Shown here piece after piece: positions 8,781-16,915 of a stretch of 22,962 nt of DNA. Source of the stretch: a virus. Position numbers and translations under genes: made by a program. The notes under the pieces were generated by a model. The model made no database searches, was not told the DNA's origin, and saw only the letters and a program-made list of their open reading frames with translations. Within the stretch, counting starts at the first letter, position 1; each line of letters starts with the position of its first letter. Location of the stretch: positions 1-22,962 of the IMG/VR virus record IMGVR_UViG_3300030106_004192. One strand, written 5' to 3'.

Positions 8781-8810
8781 AAAAAAGGGGGCTTGTTTGA
8801 CCAAGCCCCA
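8781..8810 (-). terminator. Intrinsic terminator after the capsid gene
   Basis: On the minus strand a perfect 8-bp stem GGGGCTTG / CAAGCCCC with a 6-nt loop (8788-8809 plus strand) is followed by a run of six T. It lies 22 nt beyond the capsid stop codon and 14 nt before the next start codon. The textbook form makes it a confident call. Because downstream genes have no clear promoter of their own, it probably attenuates rather than fully stops late transcription. Confidence 0.88.
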
Positions 8811-8831
8811 TTATTACTACACTTTAGGGGG

Positions 8832-9803
8832 TTATGATGTAGTAGTTGTATAGATTTTACCAGAAGCTGCTTCGTTTTTAGAACCAAGCGTATATTCCGT
8901 AATAATCAAACGTCTGTCGGAATCACCTGTTTTACCAAGGTCTTCTGTTTGAATACCACGAAGATAAGCAACACACCAGTATTCCATATCTAGTGCATAT
9001 ACTGTTCCTGCCGGTTGAAATCTATTAGCAACAATTTGGTGTTGACCAAAATCTGATACATAAATATCAGCAGCCCCAATAATTGACCCAGGAGCTAATC
9101 CACCATTAGGTTGAGCATCTCTGTACAAAGTACCGATACCAGCAAAACCTGATGCTATTTGTTTGTTAAAAGACCCTGCCATAATAACCCCAGGATCTCC
9201 ACCGTTATCCCAACATGACTTCACAACAGATTTTAGGTTTGCTTCTACAAAAGTTGCTGCGGTTCCTGCTGTTGGAGCCGTTCCTGGGACACCAGCAGTG
9301 GTCGGAGGAGTAGTCGCATTAGCCCCTTGCTGTACTTGGTTAGTAGATAACCATGCACCTAAACCGGCTAACGTTCTTGCTGTTCCTGCACCACCGGCTG
9401 TACCGGCTTGTGCTGAAGTTAATGCAGTTTCCATATCTCTCTTGAGTTCTTTACCTCTTTTGGAAATCTGGTAACTCAACTCATCTTTACGACCCGCAGT
9501 GTTTACTGCTTGAAGCGTACCCGTCACTCTAGGTACTTTAGTGGAAATTTGCGTGTAGTTTCCCAAACGAGAAGTAGGTGCTGCGGTATTAGTTGTCGCA
9601 TCATCACCTTCTATTTGAGCGTTACTAGCAGCAGAAGCCAAAGAGTCTGTTTGCCACTCATATAAAGTCGCTGTAGCAGTTTCTCTTGCTGAATTAGTTA
9701 GAAACGGAGTGTCCATAGGACTAATATCATAAATAATATCCGTCAAATCTTCTCTTTGACCAATCGCTGTGTAAGTTTGGTATGAACCTGCTGGTACTGC
9801 CAT
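8832..9803 (-). CDS. Major capsid protein (SU10/DUF5309-type, 323 aa)
   Basis: A 323-residue protein starting MAVPAGSYQTYTAIGQREDL and continuing TDIIYDISPMDTPFLTN. The sequence IYDISPMDTPFLT near residue 30, the Ala/Thr-rich TEWQTD-like strand, KVPRVTGTLQAVNTAGR (about 92-108), and the C-terminal pattern with LRGIQTEDLGKTGDSDRRL and TEYTLGSKNEAASGKIY match the HK97-fold capsid family of phage SU10 (DUF5309). Residues 135-185 are a low-complexity Ala/Gly/Thr/Pro stretch probably forming an exposed insertion. It follows the scaffold gene and is followed by a strong terminator, as expected for a very highly expressed protein. AGAGGATAAG precedes the ATG. Confidence 0.85.
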   Translation of the reverse strand: MAVPAGSYQTYTAIGQREDLTDIIYDISPMDTPFLTNSARETATATLYEWQTDSLASAASNAQIEGDDATTNTAAPTSRLGNYTQISTKVPRVTGTLQAVNTAGRKDELSYQISKRGKELKRDMETALTSAQAGTAGGAGTARTLAGLGAWLSTNQVQQGANATTPPTTAGVPGTAPTAGTAATFVEANLKSVVKSCWDNGGDPGVIMAGSFNKQIASGFAGIGTLYRDAQPNGGLAPGSIIGAADIYVSDFGQHQIVANRFQPAGTVYALDMEYWCVAYLRGIQTEDLGKTGDSDRRLIITEYTLGSKNEAASGKIYTTTTS

Positions 9804-9808
9804 TTTAC

Positions 9809-10882
9809 TTATCCTCTACTATTAAATAGGTTAGAAATTGCTGCGGCTGCATCGTCAACTGAACCTGATTTTTTCAAATTTTGTCGCACTTTATTAGCCG
9901 CGTCCTGTTTAATTGCTGCATTAGTTCGTTTTGCTCCTGGCTTTAGGATCTTTTTACCAACCTTTGCTGCTGTTTTTTTACGAACTTTTTTCGTTTGATC
10001 TTGTAAATCGTTTAACCGCATCGCGTTTCTGACCATAACAAAAAAACGATGATCGGTTATATTATTTACCTGATCTTCCGAATATCCATTCGTTTTGAGG
10101 AATTGACGGATTTTTGCACTCTCTGCATTATATACATTTTCATCATTCCATTCTGGTATAGCGTTTAACAATGCTTTCTGCTCTTTCTCAATCGCTTCTC
10201 CCATTGCTTTAACACGCTTATCCTTAAATTCAGTTTGGCGAAGCTCCCAATTTTGGGCTGCTTTGCTTCGTAAATTTTCTAAATAGGCTTGTTTATCAGC
10301 AAATTTTTGACGTTGCATCACAAATTGTGTTGGATCTGTCTGCTCTAACGTCTTCCAATCTACTGTTTTAAACTCATTTAGAAAATTTTCGTGTAACTCT
10401 TGTAAAAATTCTGCTCCTTGTTGCGAATCTTTTTCAAATTGTTGTATTTCTCTGTTTAACTGGTCTTCCAGTTTTTGTTTTATTGCTACTGTTTCAGATG
10501 CAATTTTTTCAGATTTTTCTTTAGACTGCCAATCATCTTTCCATTGTCCAATCGTTATTTCTTTTCTTTCACCGTCAGAACCATTTACTGGTATTTTTAA
10601 ATTATATAAATCAGCAGCATCTACTTCAATTTGTTCTGCTAGTTGACCCAACGTTTCTACTTGCCACGTTTCTTCAGTTGGTTCTTCTGCTTCTTCAACT
10701 TCTTCTACTTGTTCAGGCTCTTGTTGTGTTTCAACAGTTTCTTCTTCTATAACCGGTTCTTCAACTTCTTCAACTGTTTCAACAATCTCTTGTTCTGGTT
10801 GTTCCGGTTGTTCCTGCGTTTCTTCTTGTGGCAATAAGGCCGCAGTAATTCGTTCTTCTATACTTGGTTGCTTCTCAGCCAT
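9809..10882 (-). CDS. Capsid scaffolding protein (357 aa)
   Basis: A 357-residue, almost entirely helical and hydrophilic protein. Residues about 15-75 are an extreme Glu/Gln/Pro/Val tract (EEVEEPVIEEETVETQQ). The middle (about 120-290) is coiled-coil-like. The C-terminus is strongly basic (KKVRKKTAAKVGKKILKPGA), ending in a short helix AAAAISNLFNSRG. An acidic N-terminus with a basic helical C-terminus that binds capsid protein is typical of phage scaffolds, and the gene sits directly before the capsid gene, 5 nt away. Its start overlaps the 90-aa gene by 25 nt. Confidence 0.82.
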   Translation of the reverse strand: MAEKQPSIEERITAALLPQEETQEQPEQPEQEIVETVEEVEEPVIEEETVETQQEPEQVEEVEEAEEPTEETWQVETLGQLAEQIEVDAADLYNLKIPVNGSDGERKEITIGQWKDDWQSKEKSEKIASETVAIKQKLEDQLNREIQQFEKDSQQGAEFLQELHENFLNEFKTVDWKTLEQTDPTQFVMQRQKFADKQAYLENLRSKAAQNWELRQTEFKDKRVKAMGEAIEKEQKALLNAIPEWNDENVYNAESAKIRQFLKTNGYSEDQVNNITDHRFFVMVRNAMRLNDLQDQTKKVRKKTAAKVGKKILKPGAKRTNAAIKQDAANKVRQNLKKSGSVDDAAAAISNLFNSRG

Positions 10883-11130
10883 TGTCTATCCTCTAATTGC
10901 ATCTCTGCCATTTTTCCAGTTTTTAATGTAGTTTCAATTTCTGATTGTATCAAATTAACAGCATTATATAGCTGATATACGTTCTCACGCTCTTTTGTCT
11001 GTTCCCAATCAGAATGTTGCCACATTTCCATTAATCTATTTCTAATTAACGTAATGGTTTCATTCCATAACGGATTTTCAATTATCTCTCTAGCAAATAT
11101 TGATCGCCGTCTTTCTTCTTCCGGTGTCAT
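10858..11130 (-). CDS. Conserved small helical protein between portal and scaffold (90 aa)
   Basis: A 90-residue protein starting MTPEEERRRSIFAREIIENP, with PLWNETITLIRNRLMEMW and a second helical part ENVYQLYNAVNLIQSEIETT. I recall similar proteins in the same position in P22-like and marine podovirus-like phages. They lack a known function. The ATG overlaps the portal stop (ATGA) and the 3' end overlaps the scaffold start by 25 nt. Expected to be made in step with head proteins; an assembly role is inferred from position. Confidence 0.6.
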   Translation of the reverse strand: MTPEEERRRSIFAREIIENPLWNETITLIRNRLMEMWQHSDWEQTKERENVYQLYNAVNLIQSEIETTLKTGKMAEMQLEDRQWLRSNQV

Positions 11131-13370
11131 GTTTCTCCATCACTTACATCTTTTTGTAATTGATCTTTTAACATATTCATATCACGGTTTTGCTGATTAT
11201 CGCTAATTTTTGCTTCGGTTTGCAACAATTTTGTTAAACTATCAATTTTAGCCTTAAATATTTCAACTTCTCGTTTTTGTGTTTCTGTGTTTTCTTGCAA
11301 TGCTAATTGCATTTCTTTAATACGTTCTTCTGTCTCATTTTTATCTATTTGTATGCCTAAAGATGCTATTTTTTCTTCCGATTGTGTTTCGGCTTGCATT
11401 TGCTCTAATCGCATTTTTTCTATTTCAATATTGTGTTTAATGCGATCAGATTGGGCAGTTAACTCCTGCTCCCTTAATTTTAACGATGATTCCGCTTCGT
11501 TTTTAGCTGCTGTTACCTGTACTTGTAATAATTTTGATTGTGCGTCCATTGCCAATGCTTTGGAATGTGCAATCGCTAATTCCTGTTGAACGTCTGGTTG
11601 TGGTGGTTTTGGCGGTACGGTTCTAGGGTCAGTAAAGTATTGGTCTGAGGGTAACCCAAACGCATCTGCCATATCTGCTACGGTTTGATATAACTGATGA
11701 GGCATAACAATAGTGCCTAATCCCCCATTTTTTACTATTTCCTGTTGTTTATTCATAATAGTTTCTAACGCTATCATTTTCTTTTCTTTAGAAACCGTAC
11801 CCGTACCCACTGTTACACTGGTATTTTCTCTATCTTTCCAATCTGCCGGATTAACCATCGCAAATTGATTACCTACATTAACCATCATAGGTATATCTTG
11901 ATGGGTTAATAATAATTTATGAATAATTTTAAATACTGATTTGAACCCTACTTCCGCTAAAATACGAGCAATTAACTCTATTTTCATGCGAGCCGCATCA
12001 TATGCCATAGCTGCAACCCCAGGGTTAATACTCGATAATGAATTTTTATCTAACCCTGCTACCTCATCGCCCACACCAGTACGTTGTTTACGCGTATCAT
12101 CCATATATTCCATCATGTTAAATGCTTGAGCCGGTAACGCATTATGTGGAATCGGCGTAATATATTGCGACGCAGCACCTTCACCTTTGTATCTTACTAC
12201 GCCCCCTGGCCTAGACGTTAATAAATCGTCCATATTAACATGGGTATCATTAACCGCCGTTCGCGTATTATTCGCTAAATAAGTGTTATCTAGCATTTGG
12301 CGTAACAATACGGATTTAATTCTTTGTAAATCCATTGTCAAATCCGCAATAGATAAGCCATAAAATTTATGTGGCATTAAAATGGGGCTACACGTTGCAA
12401 AAGGCATAATATCTACTTCTTCTATGCCTAATAATCGGGCTGACGACGCAGTATAATGGCCACCAGCTAACGTTACCCTCAATAATTCTGCAATATCATC
12501 GCCATCACGGTCTACATTAATGTAGCACTCTGAAATCCAATACATACGCATAGATTCTTCAGAAACATAATCATATGGTTCTTGCTCATCAGACATATTA
12601 CGTCTAGCAAGTTCTTCCTCTGTTTGCACATCATCATCAAATGGCAACGTCCGTATAACATCAGGGCTGTAACCCATTTGGACTAATTCACTAAATGTTT
12701 TTTGTGTACGGTGATAACAGAAATTAACATCTTCCGTATAGGGTGTACGAGCATATCGAGCAATACCAAATTCCTCTGGAGGAACCGGTTCTATTCTAAT
12801 TTGGCCGTTTCGCTCAATAGTTTTAAAAGTAACATTAACTAAGCCATTTTCTAATTCTTCCAGTTCTAACACTTCTCGCTCAGTATTAGGATCCATTTGC
12901 ATGGCTTCTACTTGCATTGGCGTTAAATTTTCGTATTTTTCTTTACTTTCTTTATCTGCATCGTCCCAATAAATCTTCAAAATACCGGTTTTACTTAATA
13001 ACGCATCTTTTAAAAACGTATAAGTATTATAAAAACCACGATTTTGTTTCCAATACACATAATTAGATACTTTAGTCTCTAATTTAGCCTGACTAACGTC
13101 ATCTGGATTTGTAGGAGTAAACTCTACTAAATTTTCTGCATCGGTAAATATTCTTGCTAAAGACGGCAAAATCCATTCTACCGTTTCCATTACCTCACGG
13201 GTTACTACCTGACTACGGCCTTCTACTTCATCGCCGTATGGTTCCCCATAATAATAATTTAATGCTTCTGCCCGTTCATTAGATATTTCTCCTCCAGCAT
13301 AACCAGAAGAACTATCTATTTCTGAACGGCAAATTGATGCAATCTGCTCGTCACTTATTGCCGTAGCCAT
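11127..13370 (-). CDS. Portal protein (747 aa)
   Basis: A 747-residue protein with the size and features of P22/phiEco32-type portals: N-terminal AEALNYYYGEPYGDEVEGRS (about 29-48) and VVTREVMETVEWILPSLARI (about 55-74). Mid-region segments include KTGILKIYWDD (about 127-137), PPEEFGIARYART, YWISECYINVDRDGDD, MPHKFYGLSIADLTMDLQRI and SSINPGVAAMAYDAARM. From about residue 590 to the end it is a long charged coiled coil (KLREQELTAQSDRIKHN and similar), matching the portal barrel. It forms the 12-fold ring through which DNA enters. Position between TerS and scaffold genes agrees. Its ATG overlaps the TerS stop. Confidence 0.87.
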   Translation of the reverse strand: MATAISDEQIASICRSEIDSSSGYAGGEISNERAEALNYYYGEPYGDEVEGRSQVVTREVMETVEWILPSLARIFTDAENLVEFTPTNPDDVSQAKLETKVSNYVYWKQNRGFYNTYTFLKDALLSKTGILKIYWDDADKESKEKYENLTPMQVEAMQMDPNTEREVLELEELENGLVNVTFKTIERNGQIRIEPVPPEEFGIARYARTPYTEDVNFCYHRTQKTFSELVQMGYSPDVIRTLPFDDDVQTEEELARRNMSDEQEPYDYVSEESMRMYWISECYINVDRDGDDIAELLRVTLAGGHYTASSARLLGIEEVDIMPFATCSPILMPHKFYGLSIADLTMDLQRIKSVLLRQMLDNTYLANNTRTAVNDTHVNMDDLLTSRPGGVVRYKGEGAASQYITPIPHNALPAQAFNMMEYMDDTRKQRTGVGDEVAGLDKNSLSSINPGVAAMAYDAARMKIELIARILAEVGFKSVFKIIHKLLLTHQDIPMMVNVGNQFAMVNPADWKDRENTSVTVGTGTVSKEKKMIALETIMNKQQEIVKNGGLGTIVMPHQLYQTVADMADAFGLPSDQYFTDPRTVPPKPPQPDVQQELAIAHSKALAMDAQSKLLQVQVTAAKNEAESSLKLREQELTAQSDRIKHNIEIEKMRLEQMQAETQSEEKIASLGIQIDKNETEERIKEMQLALQENTETQKREVEIFKAKIDSLTKLLQTEAKISDNQQNRDMNMLKDQLQKDVSDGET

Positions 13371-13645
13371 TATTCATCACCTTGATCCCAAGTTAAACTT
13401 ATTGCATCTGGTACTTCCGCTATACCAATCGCTTGCGGTGCTTTACCTTCTAGCCTGTCTGCAACTTCTTTGATTGCCCAGGCTTCTCCGTTTATCGCAC
13501 ATTGAATCAATTTTTGTGTAATTTTACCCAAAGCATCTCCATCGGGTACGCCTTCAGCCTTAAACCTTTTTAAATTACGATTTAATGAATTACGGAATTG
13601 GCGATTTTCTTTTGAAGCGTTTTTATTTCCTAGTGGTGCACCCAT
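13370..13645 (-). CDS. Putative small terminase subunit (91 aa)
   Basis: A 91-residue protein starting MGAPLGNKNASKENRQFRNS. The GAPxGNKNA opening is typical of phage DNA-packaging small subunits and DUF5681-like proteins. A helical core follows (ALGKITQKLIQCAINGEAW, then AIKEVADRLEGKAPQ). It is shorter than most TerS proteins and no clear helix-turn-helix can be pointed to, so DNA recognition is inferred. It lies between TerL and portal, 1 nt after the TerL stop, and overlaps the portal start. Confidence 0.6.
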   Translation of the reverse strand: MGAPLGNKNASKENRQFRNSLNRNLKRFKAEGVPDGDALGKITQKLIQCAINGEAWAIKEVADRLEGKAPQAIGIAEVPDAISLTWDQGDE

Positions 13646-13646
13646 A

Positions 13647-14909
13647 TCAAACTATTCCTGAATTACTATAATTTAATGTGTCCCATGTATTCATAATCGG
13701 TGAATACATACATCCGTATCGAAACGCATCTGCTGCATGAGATGCCCAATCATGTACCGGTTTTAACCGGAATGTTCTTCTCGTTTCGTCGTATTCTGCC
13801 CTATATTGACGTAATGCGTCTAGCCCCCTTCTGCATCGAAGGTCATCAAACCAACAATTATTCAACGTTCTACGCACTGTTTCTATCCCATCTTCCACTT
13901 TGTGCATCTTTACTATCTTAGCCTCTATGCCTAAATTGTATAGCACTTCCACTCTAGATCGCCCTGTATCTAGACTTCTTTGGCGTACATCATGCGGAAA
14001 AATATGGTCACTATATGTCCATGTTCCCGTTGCAGCTTTTTCCTGTAACACATTAACATAATGATTTAATCCTTCTCCTGATGCTTCATAGTAATCAATA
14101 ACACGCAATTCTCCACCATTTCTTTGCACGAACCATATTGCTGTACTATCCCCTATACCTAAATCCCACCATGTTTCTACAGAAAACGATGGATCAAACT
14201 GTATTTTGCCTATTCTACTTTCTTTTTCTGCTGCTTCTAACAATTTACCGTAATATGCACCCTGTATTGCCGCTGTCCAAGAACATTCAAACTCTTGCAA
14301 ATACTGGTCTTCTGACATTTGTTTACGAGCAGCTACTAGTTCTTCGTCTTCCAAATAACCGGTTTCTGACGCTTTATGTATTTTTACATACCAATCCGGA
14401 TCGTCTTTTACACTCTGATATAAATCAAAAAAACTATTATGACCTCGCGGTGTCCCAATAAATACTGCCCACCCTTTACGGTCAGCTAATGCAGGACGCA
14501 CTACTTCTGGAAACAATCTTGCACTCATCTGGGCATATTCGTCCATAATTACGCCATCTAAATATAACCCACGCAAAGAATCTGGATTATCACCGCCATA
14601 TAACGTTAATCGTGCGTTATTAGGTAAATCACAACGCAATTCCGCTTCATTGTATTTTACTTCTGGTATAGGACGGGTGTAATGTTTGACCATATCCCAC
14701 GCTACTGCCTTACTTTGCCTATATAAAGGGCTAATATACGCAAAACGCGGTTCTTTAAGACGGCACATTGCCGCACATTTAATAACTTCATTGATAGCAA
14801 ATACTGTCTTTCCAAATCGACGGTGACATACCAATAAAGCAAAACGTTCTTTCCGGTTATGTGCGTTTTTTTGTAATTTTCTAGGGGTATAAGGTATTTT
14901 TATTTGCAT
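13647..14909 (-). CDS. terL: Terminase large subunit (420 aa)
   Basis: A two-domain packaging motor. The ATPase has Walker A CHRRFGKT (28-35), Walker B VIMDEYAQ (120-127, acidic D123/E124) and coupling motif IGTPRGHNSF (151-160). The RNase H-like nuclease has first Asp in WWDLGIGDSTAIWF (D249), a second acidic position around VIDYYE (D272), and third Asp in HAADAFRY (D394). At 420 residues it is compact but complete. It follows the 46-aa gene by 2 nt and precedes TerS, an order reversed from many phages. It cuts and pumps DNA into proheads. Confidence 0.95.
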   Translation of the reverse strand: MQIKIPYTPRKLQKNAHNRKERFALLVCHRRFGKTVFAINEVIKCAAMCRLKEPRFAYISPLYRQSKAVAWDMVKHYTRPIPEVKYNEAELRCDLPNNARLTLYGGDNPDSLRGLYLDGVIMDEYAQMSARLFPEVVRPALADRKGWAVFIGTPRGHNSFFDLYQSVKDDPDWYVKIHKASETGYLEDEELVAARKQMSEDQYLQEFECSWTAAIQGAYYGKLLEAAEKESRIGKIQFDPSFSVETWWDLGIGDSTAIWFVQRNGGELRVIDYYEASGEGLNHYVNVLQEKAATGTWTYSDHIFPHDVRQRSLDTGRSRVEVLYNLGIEAKIVKMHKVEDGIETVRRTLNNCWFDDLRCRRGLDALRQYRAEYDETRRTFRLKPVHDWASHAADAFRYGCMYSPIMNTWDTLNYSNSGIV

Positions 14910-14911
14910 TA

Positions 14912-15052
14912 TTAGCCTTTTAAACGTTTTCTCCGTTTACTTGCTTGAATCGCTAATCCCTGTTTAGTTGCTTTCTTTTTTGCCCCTTTTCCTTTATAGG
15001 TTTTACCGCTAGTACCGTATTTGTATCCTCTGCCTGATTTCATAACGGGCAT
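14912..15052 (-). CDS. Small Lys/Gly-rich basic protein (46 aa)
   Basis: A 46-codon frame starting MPVMKSGRGYKYGTSGKTYK, ending in a Lys/Arg cluster with SKRRKRLKG. AGGAG lies 6 nt before the ATG. Small Lys/Gly-rich proteins of this kind are common next to packaging genes in marine phages. Very basic and likely to bind nucleic acid, but function unknown. It ends 2 nt before the TerL start, so it is in the same transcript. Confidence 0.62.
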   Translation of the reverse strand: MPVMKSGRGYKYGTSGKTYKGKGAKKKATKQGLAIQASKRRKRLKG

Positions 15053-15061
15053 AATAATCTC

Positions 15062-15319
15062 CTATGCTTTGCGTGTTTTGTTTAAAATATCTTTATCAGC
15101 TTTTCTTGCACCACCCTTGCCGGAAACAAACGAGTTAACTCTACCCATAGCCCACGCAGCCATAGGGACATTGCGTGACCCACTACTTAAATACGCTCCT
15201 TGTCCTCGTCGATAAACCTGGGCTAATTGACTATAAGTAAATTTGCTATTTTCTGCTTTTTTTCTTAGCGTTGCTTTTACTTTTTCGCTTATTGGTTTTC
15301 TTTTTGGCTTGTTCGGCAC
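15062..15319 (-). CDS. Small basic conserved phage protein with AWAMGRVNSFV motif (85 aa)
   Basis: An 85-residue basic protein with KVKATLRKKAENSKFTYSQL, then LAQVYRRGQGAYLSSGSR, VPMAAWAMGRVNSFVSG and a C-terminal GGARKADKDIL. The pattern 'VYRRGxxAYxSSGSR...WAMxRVNSF...GGARKAD' is one I recall from many unannotated phage proteins near terminase genes. The start used here overlaps the upstream gene by 74 nt in another frame. A shorter start is possible, but the family normally includes the helix before YRRG, so the ATG at 15319 fits. DNA-associated role suspected from charge only. Confidence 0.65.
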   Translation of the reverse strand: MPNKPKRKPISEKVKATLRKKAENSKFTYSQLAQVYRRGQGAYLSSGSRNVPMAAWAMGRVNSFVSGKGGARKADKDILNKTRKA

Positions 15320-15473
15320 GACTGCGACTTACCTCCTGAATATCAATATATTCTCCACGTTTATATTTTTTTGCAGTAGAACGTATTTCTTGTTCTTTTT
15401 TCTTAGGATTTTTAGCCCCTGATATATATTTTTTAGGGGTTCCTGATTTAGTTTTTGGGACTTTTCTAGCCAT
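15246..15473 (-). CDS. Small highly basic conserved phage protein (75 aa)
   Basis: A 75-residue protein starting MARKVPKTKSGTPKKYISGA, followed by KNPKKKEQEIRSTAKKYKRG, then IDIQEVSRSRAEQAKK, with a Lys/Arg tail. The pattern 'KSGxPKKYxSGAKN..ExEIxSTAxxYKxG' is one I recall in phage small-protein families, without known function. Its start overlaps the stop of the preceding 44-aa gene (TAATG). Its 3' end overlaps the 85-aa gene by 74 nt, and the shared DNA encodes Lys-rich sequence in both frames. Confidence 0.62.
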   Translation of the reverse strand: MARKVPKTKSGTPKKYISGAKNPKKKEQEIRSTAKKYKRGEYIDIQEVSRSRAEQAKKKTNKRKSKSNAKKKSRK

Positions 15474-15607
15474 TACACTGTTTTATCTACATGATTAGTA
15501 GATTTAGGTGGCGGCACTTCTTTAACCGGTTCTTGTGGTTTGACCAACGGTTTTCGTTCTGGTGGAATAATTGACGATTGGGTAATCGGTTTATCGTAAC
15601 TTACCAC
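15473..15607 (-). CDS. Proline-rich small protein, GTG start (44 aa)
   Basis: A 44-codon frame opening with GTG at 15607 that overlaps the stop of the upstream gene (GTGGTAA) and closing at TAATG with the next start. It reads MVSYDKPITQSSIIPPERKP, then LVKPQEPVKEVPPP. Pro/Lys-rich and surely extended. The tight stop/start overlaps at both ends are the main evidence that it is translated; GGAG lies 9 nt before the GTG. No ATG is available, so it would be missed by ATG-only gene calls. Function unknown. Confidence 0.5.
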   Translation of the reverse strand: MVSYDKPITQSSIIPPERKPLVKPQEPVKEVPPPKSTNHVDKTV

Positions 15608-15852
15608 TTTTTACAACTCCAATATCTAGCTGTAAGTTTTGATGGTGGATTAGTATCGCATTTGTGTCTAGCTCTAAAAGATTTACGCCGTTTAGGTTGG
15701 TCTTTCTTAATCGTCATATTCGCATCGCCAAACCGTATCATTTTAGTCTGATCGCCTACTTTAGCTAATACTACGAATTTTTTACCGCCCTTTCGACTCC
15801 GTTTCGGTTTGTTATAACCCGAAAACGTTTCTCCACGATAATTTATAGTCAT
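15601..15852 (-). CDS. Small basic phage protein ending in RARHKC...YWSCKKW (83 aa)
   Basis: An 83-residue basic protein: GYNKPKRSRKGGKKFVVLAK, then KMIRFGDANM, then RRKSFRARHKCDTN and a C-terminal TARYWSCKKW. The 'RKSFxARHxCDT...TARYWSCKxW' ending is strongly conserved in small phage proteins that I recall from marine podo- and myoviruses; the two Cys and His could bind a metal. Function is not known. The start overlaps the holin-like gene stop by 4 nt. Confidence 0.7.
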   Translation of the reverse strand: MTINYRGETFSGYNKPKRSRKGGKKFVVLAKVGDQTKMIRFGDANMTIKKDQPKRRKSFRARHKCDTNPPSKLTARYWSCKKW

Positions 15853-16223
15853 TTTTTCATCCCTTTAATGCCACGAATACCAAACGAGGCCGCTATAGAA
15901 GCGTACATTGCATAAGTAAACCAATCCGGTGCAGTCTCTAACGCTTGGAATCCTTCAGCAATATAGGGTCTACACCACGGAATAAATGATGCCCCTATAA
16001 TAATGATAAATAAAATAGTCCATGCCTCATCTTTCCAAGAACCAGCCGAGGCTTCTGCCATTATCTTTTCCCAACCGGCTTCATGCGTAGCCGCAACCTT
16101 CATCACTTCTGCTTCCGCTTCTGCCCTGGCTACCGTGGCCTTTGCTTTAGCTTTAGACTTTTCTACCTGACCCTCTACCAAACTACCGGCAATTTTAACA
16201 ATCGGTGTTAAAAAACCTAGCAT
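15849..16223 (-). CDS. Holin-like membrane protein (GTA 3TM holin type, 124 aa)
   Basis: A 124-residue protein. An N-terminal hydrophobic start (MLGFLTPIVKIAGSLVEGQV) is followed by an Ala/Glu/Lys helix (about 22-60). Two strong membrane segments follow: WTILFIIIIGASFIPWC (68-84) and WFTYAMYASIAASFGIRGIK (101-120). The layout, with an AxxEAE-rich helix then DEAWTILFIIIIG...FIPW and SFGIRG, fits the 3-TM holin family first described from gene transfer agents. Holins release endolysin to the cell wall. Its start overlaps the methyltransferase stop by 1 nt. Confidence 0.68.
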   Translation of the reverse strand: MLGFLTPIVKIAGSLVEGQVEKSKAKAKATVARAEAEAEVMKVAATHEAGWEKIMAEASAGSWKDEAWTILFIIIIGASFIPWCRPYIAEGFQALETAPDWFTYAMYASIAASFGIRGIKGMKK

Positions 16224-16915
16224 TATATGCCTCCCTGTATAGATAACGGTTCTATACGATTAATCTTAAAATCAATATGCTCCGGCGTATAATTATCTAG
16301 TTTATACGCCCGACTAATCGTTTCATCATTCTCTAATACGTCAAAATACACATAAATTACCAAATCTTCAAAATTTTTACGTTTTCTGGATAAAAAAGTA
16401 AGCCAATCATTCTGATTAAACACACTCACATGAACATTCGTACCATCTGGAAAAACCTTTAGAGCTGGAAATGTGCAAATATTTAAAAAAACAAACTCAG
16501 TTGCTTTACTACAAATCTCATCTACTACCCAATGTAAATCCTGTGCGGGAATATGTTCCAAAACGTCCGTACATATAACACAATCTACCGGTTTAGGCGG
16601 TAATACCCTTAACCCCTTAATCGCCGGTTCATACAAAAATACCTTATCTAAACCCCAATATTCCTGTAACGGGTGATCAATAATATCCGTCAATAAACCA
16701 AAATCCTCACTATATAACGTCGCTTTACCCGACCCATAATCCAATAACGTCTTACAATGATGATTCCTAATTAACGTTTTTATAATAGACACAAACTTAT
16801 TAATACTACGCCCGTCAAATGCCTTGGTCGTAGAGTGCATCTGAATATAATATTCCAAACACCGCTTATAAAAATCCGAAGGATTTTCGCGACTATATTC
16901 TGTATCCTCAATCAT
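16223..16915 (-). CDS. Class I SAM-dependent methyltransferase (230 aa)
   Basis: A Rossmann-like methyltransferase with SAM-binding motif I as TLLDYGSGKAT (56-66), acidic motif II at WGLDKV (87-92; D90), and motif IV-like VICTDVLEHIP (113-123), typical of class I enzymes acting on small molecules, lipids or proteins. The later strand FVFLNICTFP also fits. No DNA-methylase (N/DPPY) motif is present, so a DNA target is unlikely. Codon ends overlap both neighbours (ATGA upstream). It lies between a 2-TM protein and the holin; modification of a virion glycan or protein together with the two glycosyltransferases is an inference. Confidence 0.8.
   Translation of the reverse strand: MIEDTEYSRENPSDFYKRCLEYYIQMHSTTKAFDGRSINKFVSIIKTLIRNHHCKTLLDYGSGKATLYSEDFGLLTDIIDHPLQEYWGLDKVFLYEPAIKGLRVLPPKPVDCVICTDVLEHIPAQDLHWVVDEICSKATEFVFLNICTFPALKVFPDGTNVHVSVFNQNDWLTFLSRKRKNFEDLVIYVYFDVLENDETISRAYKLDNYTPEHIDFKINRIEPLSIQGGI

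Noticed and set aside
10643-10837. Plus-strand Phe-rich frame
   Set aside because: Antisense of the Glu-rich tract of the scaffold gene; no ribosome binding site.
15246-15319. Programmed frameshift joining the 75-aa and 85-aa proteins
   Set aside because: Several A-rich slippery-looking sites exist, but joining these frames needs a +1 (or -2) shift, not the usual -1, and both genes have complete family-like starts and ends.
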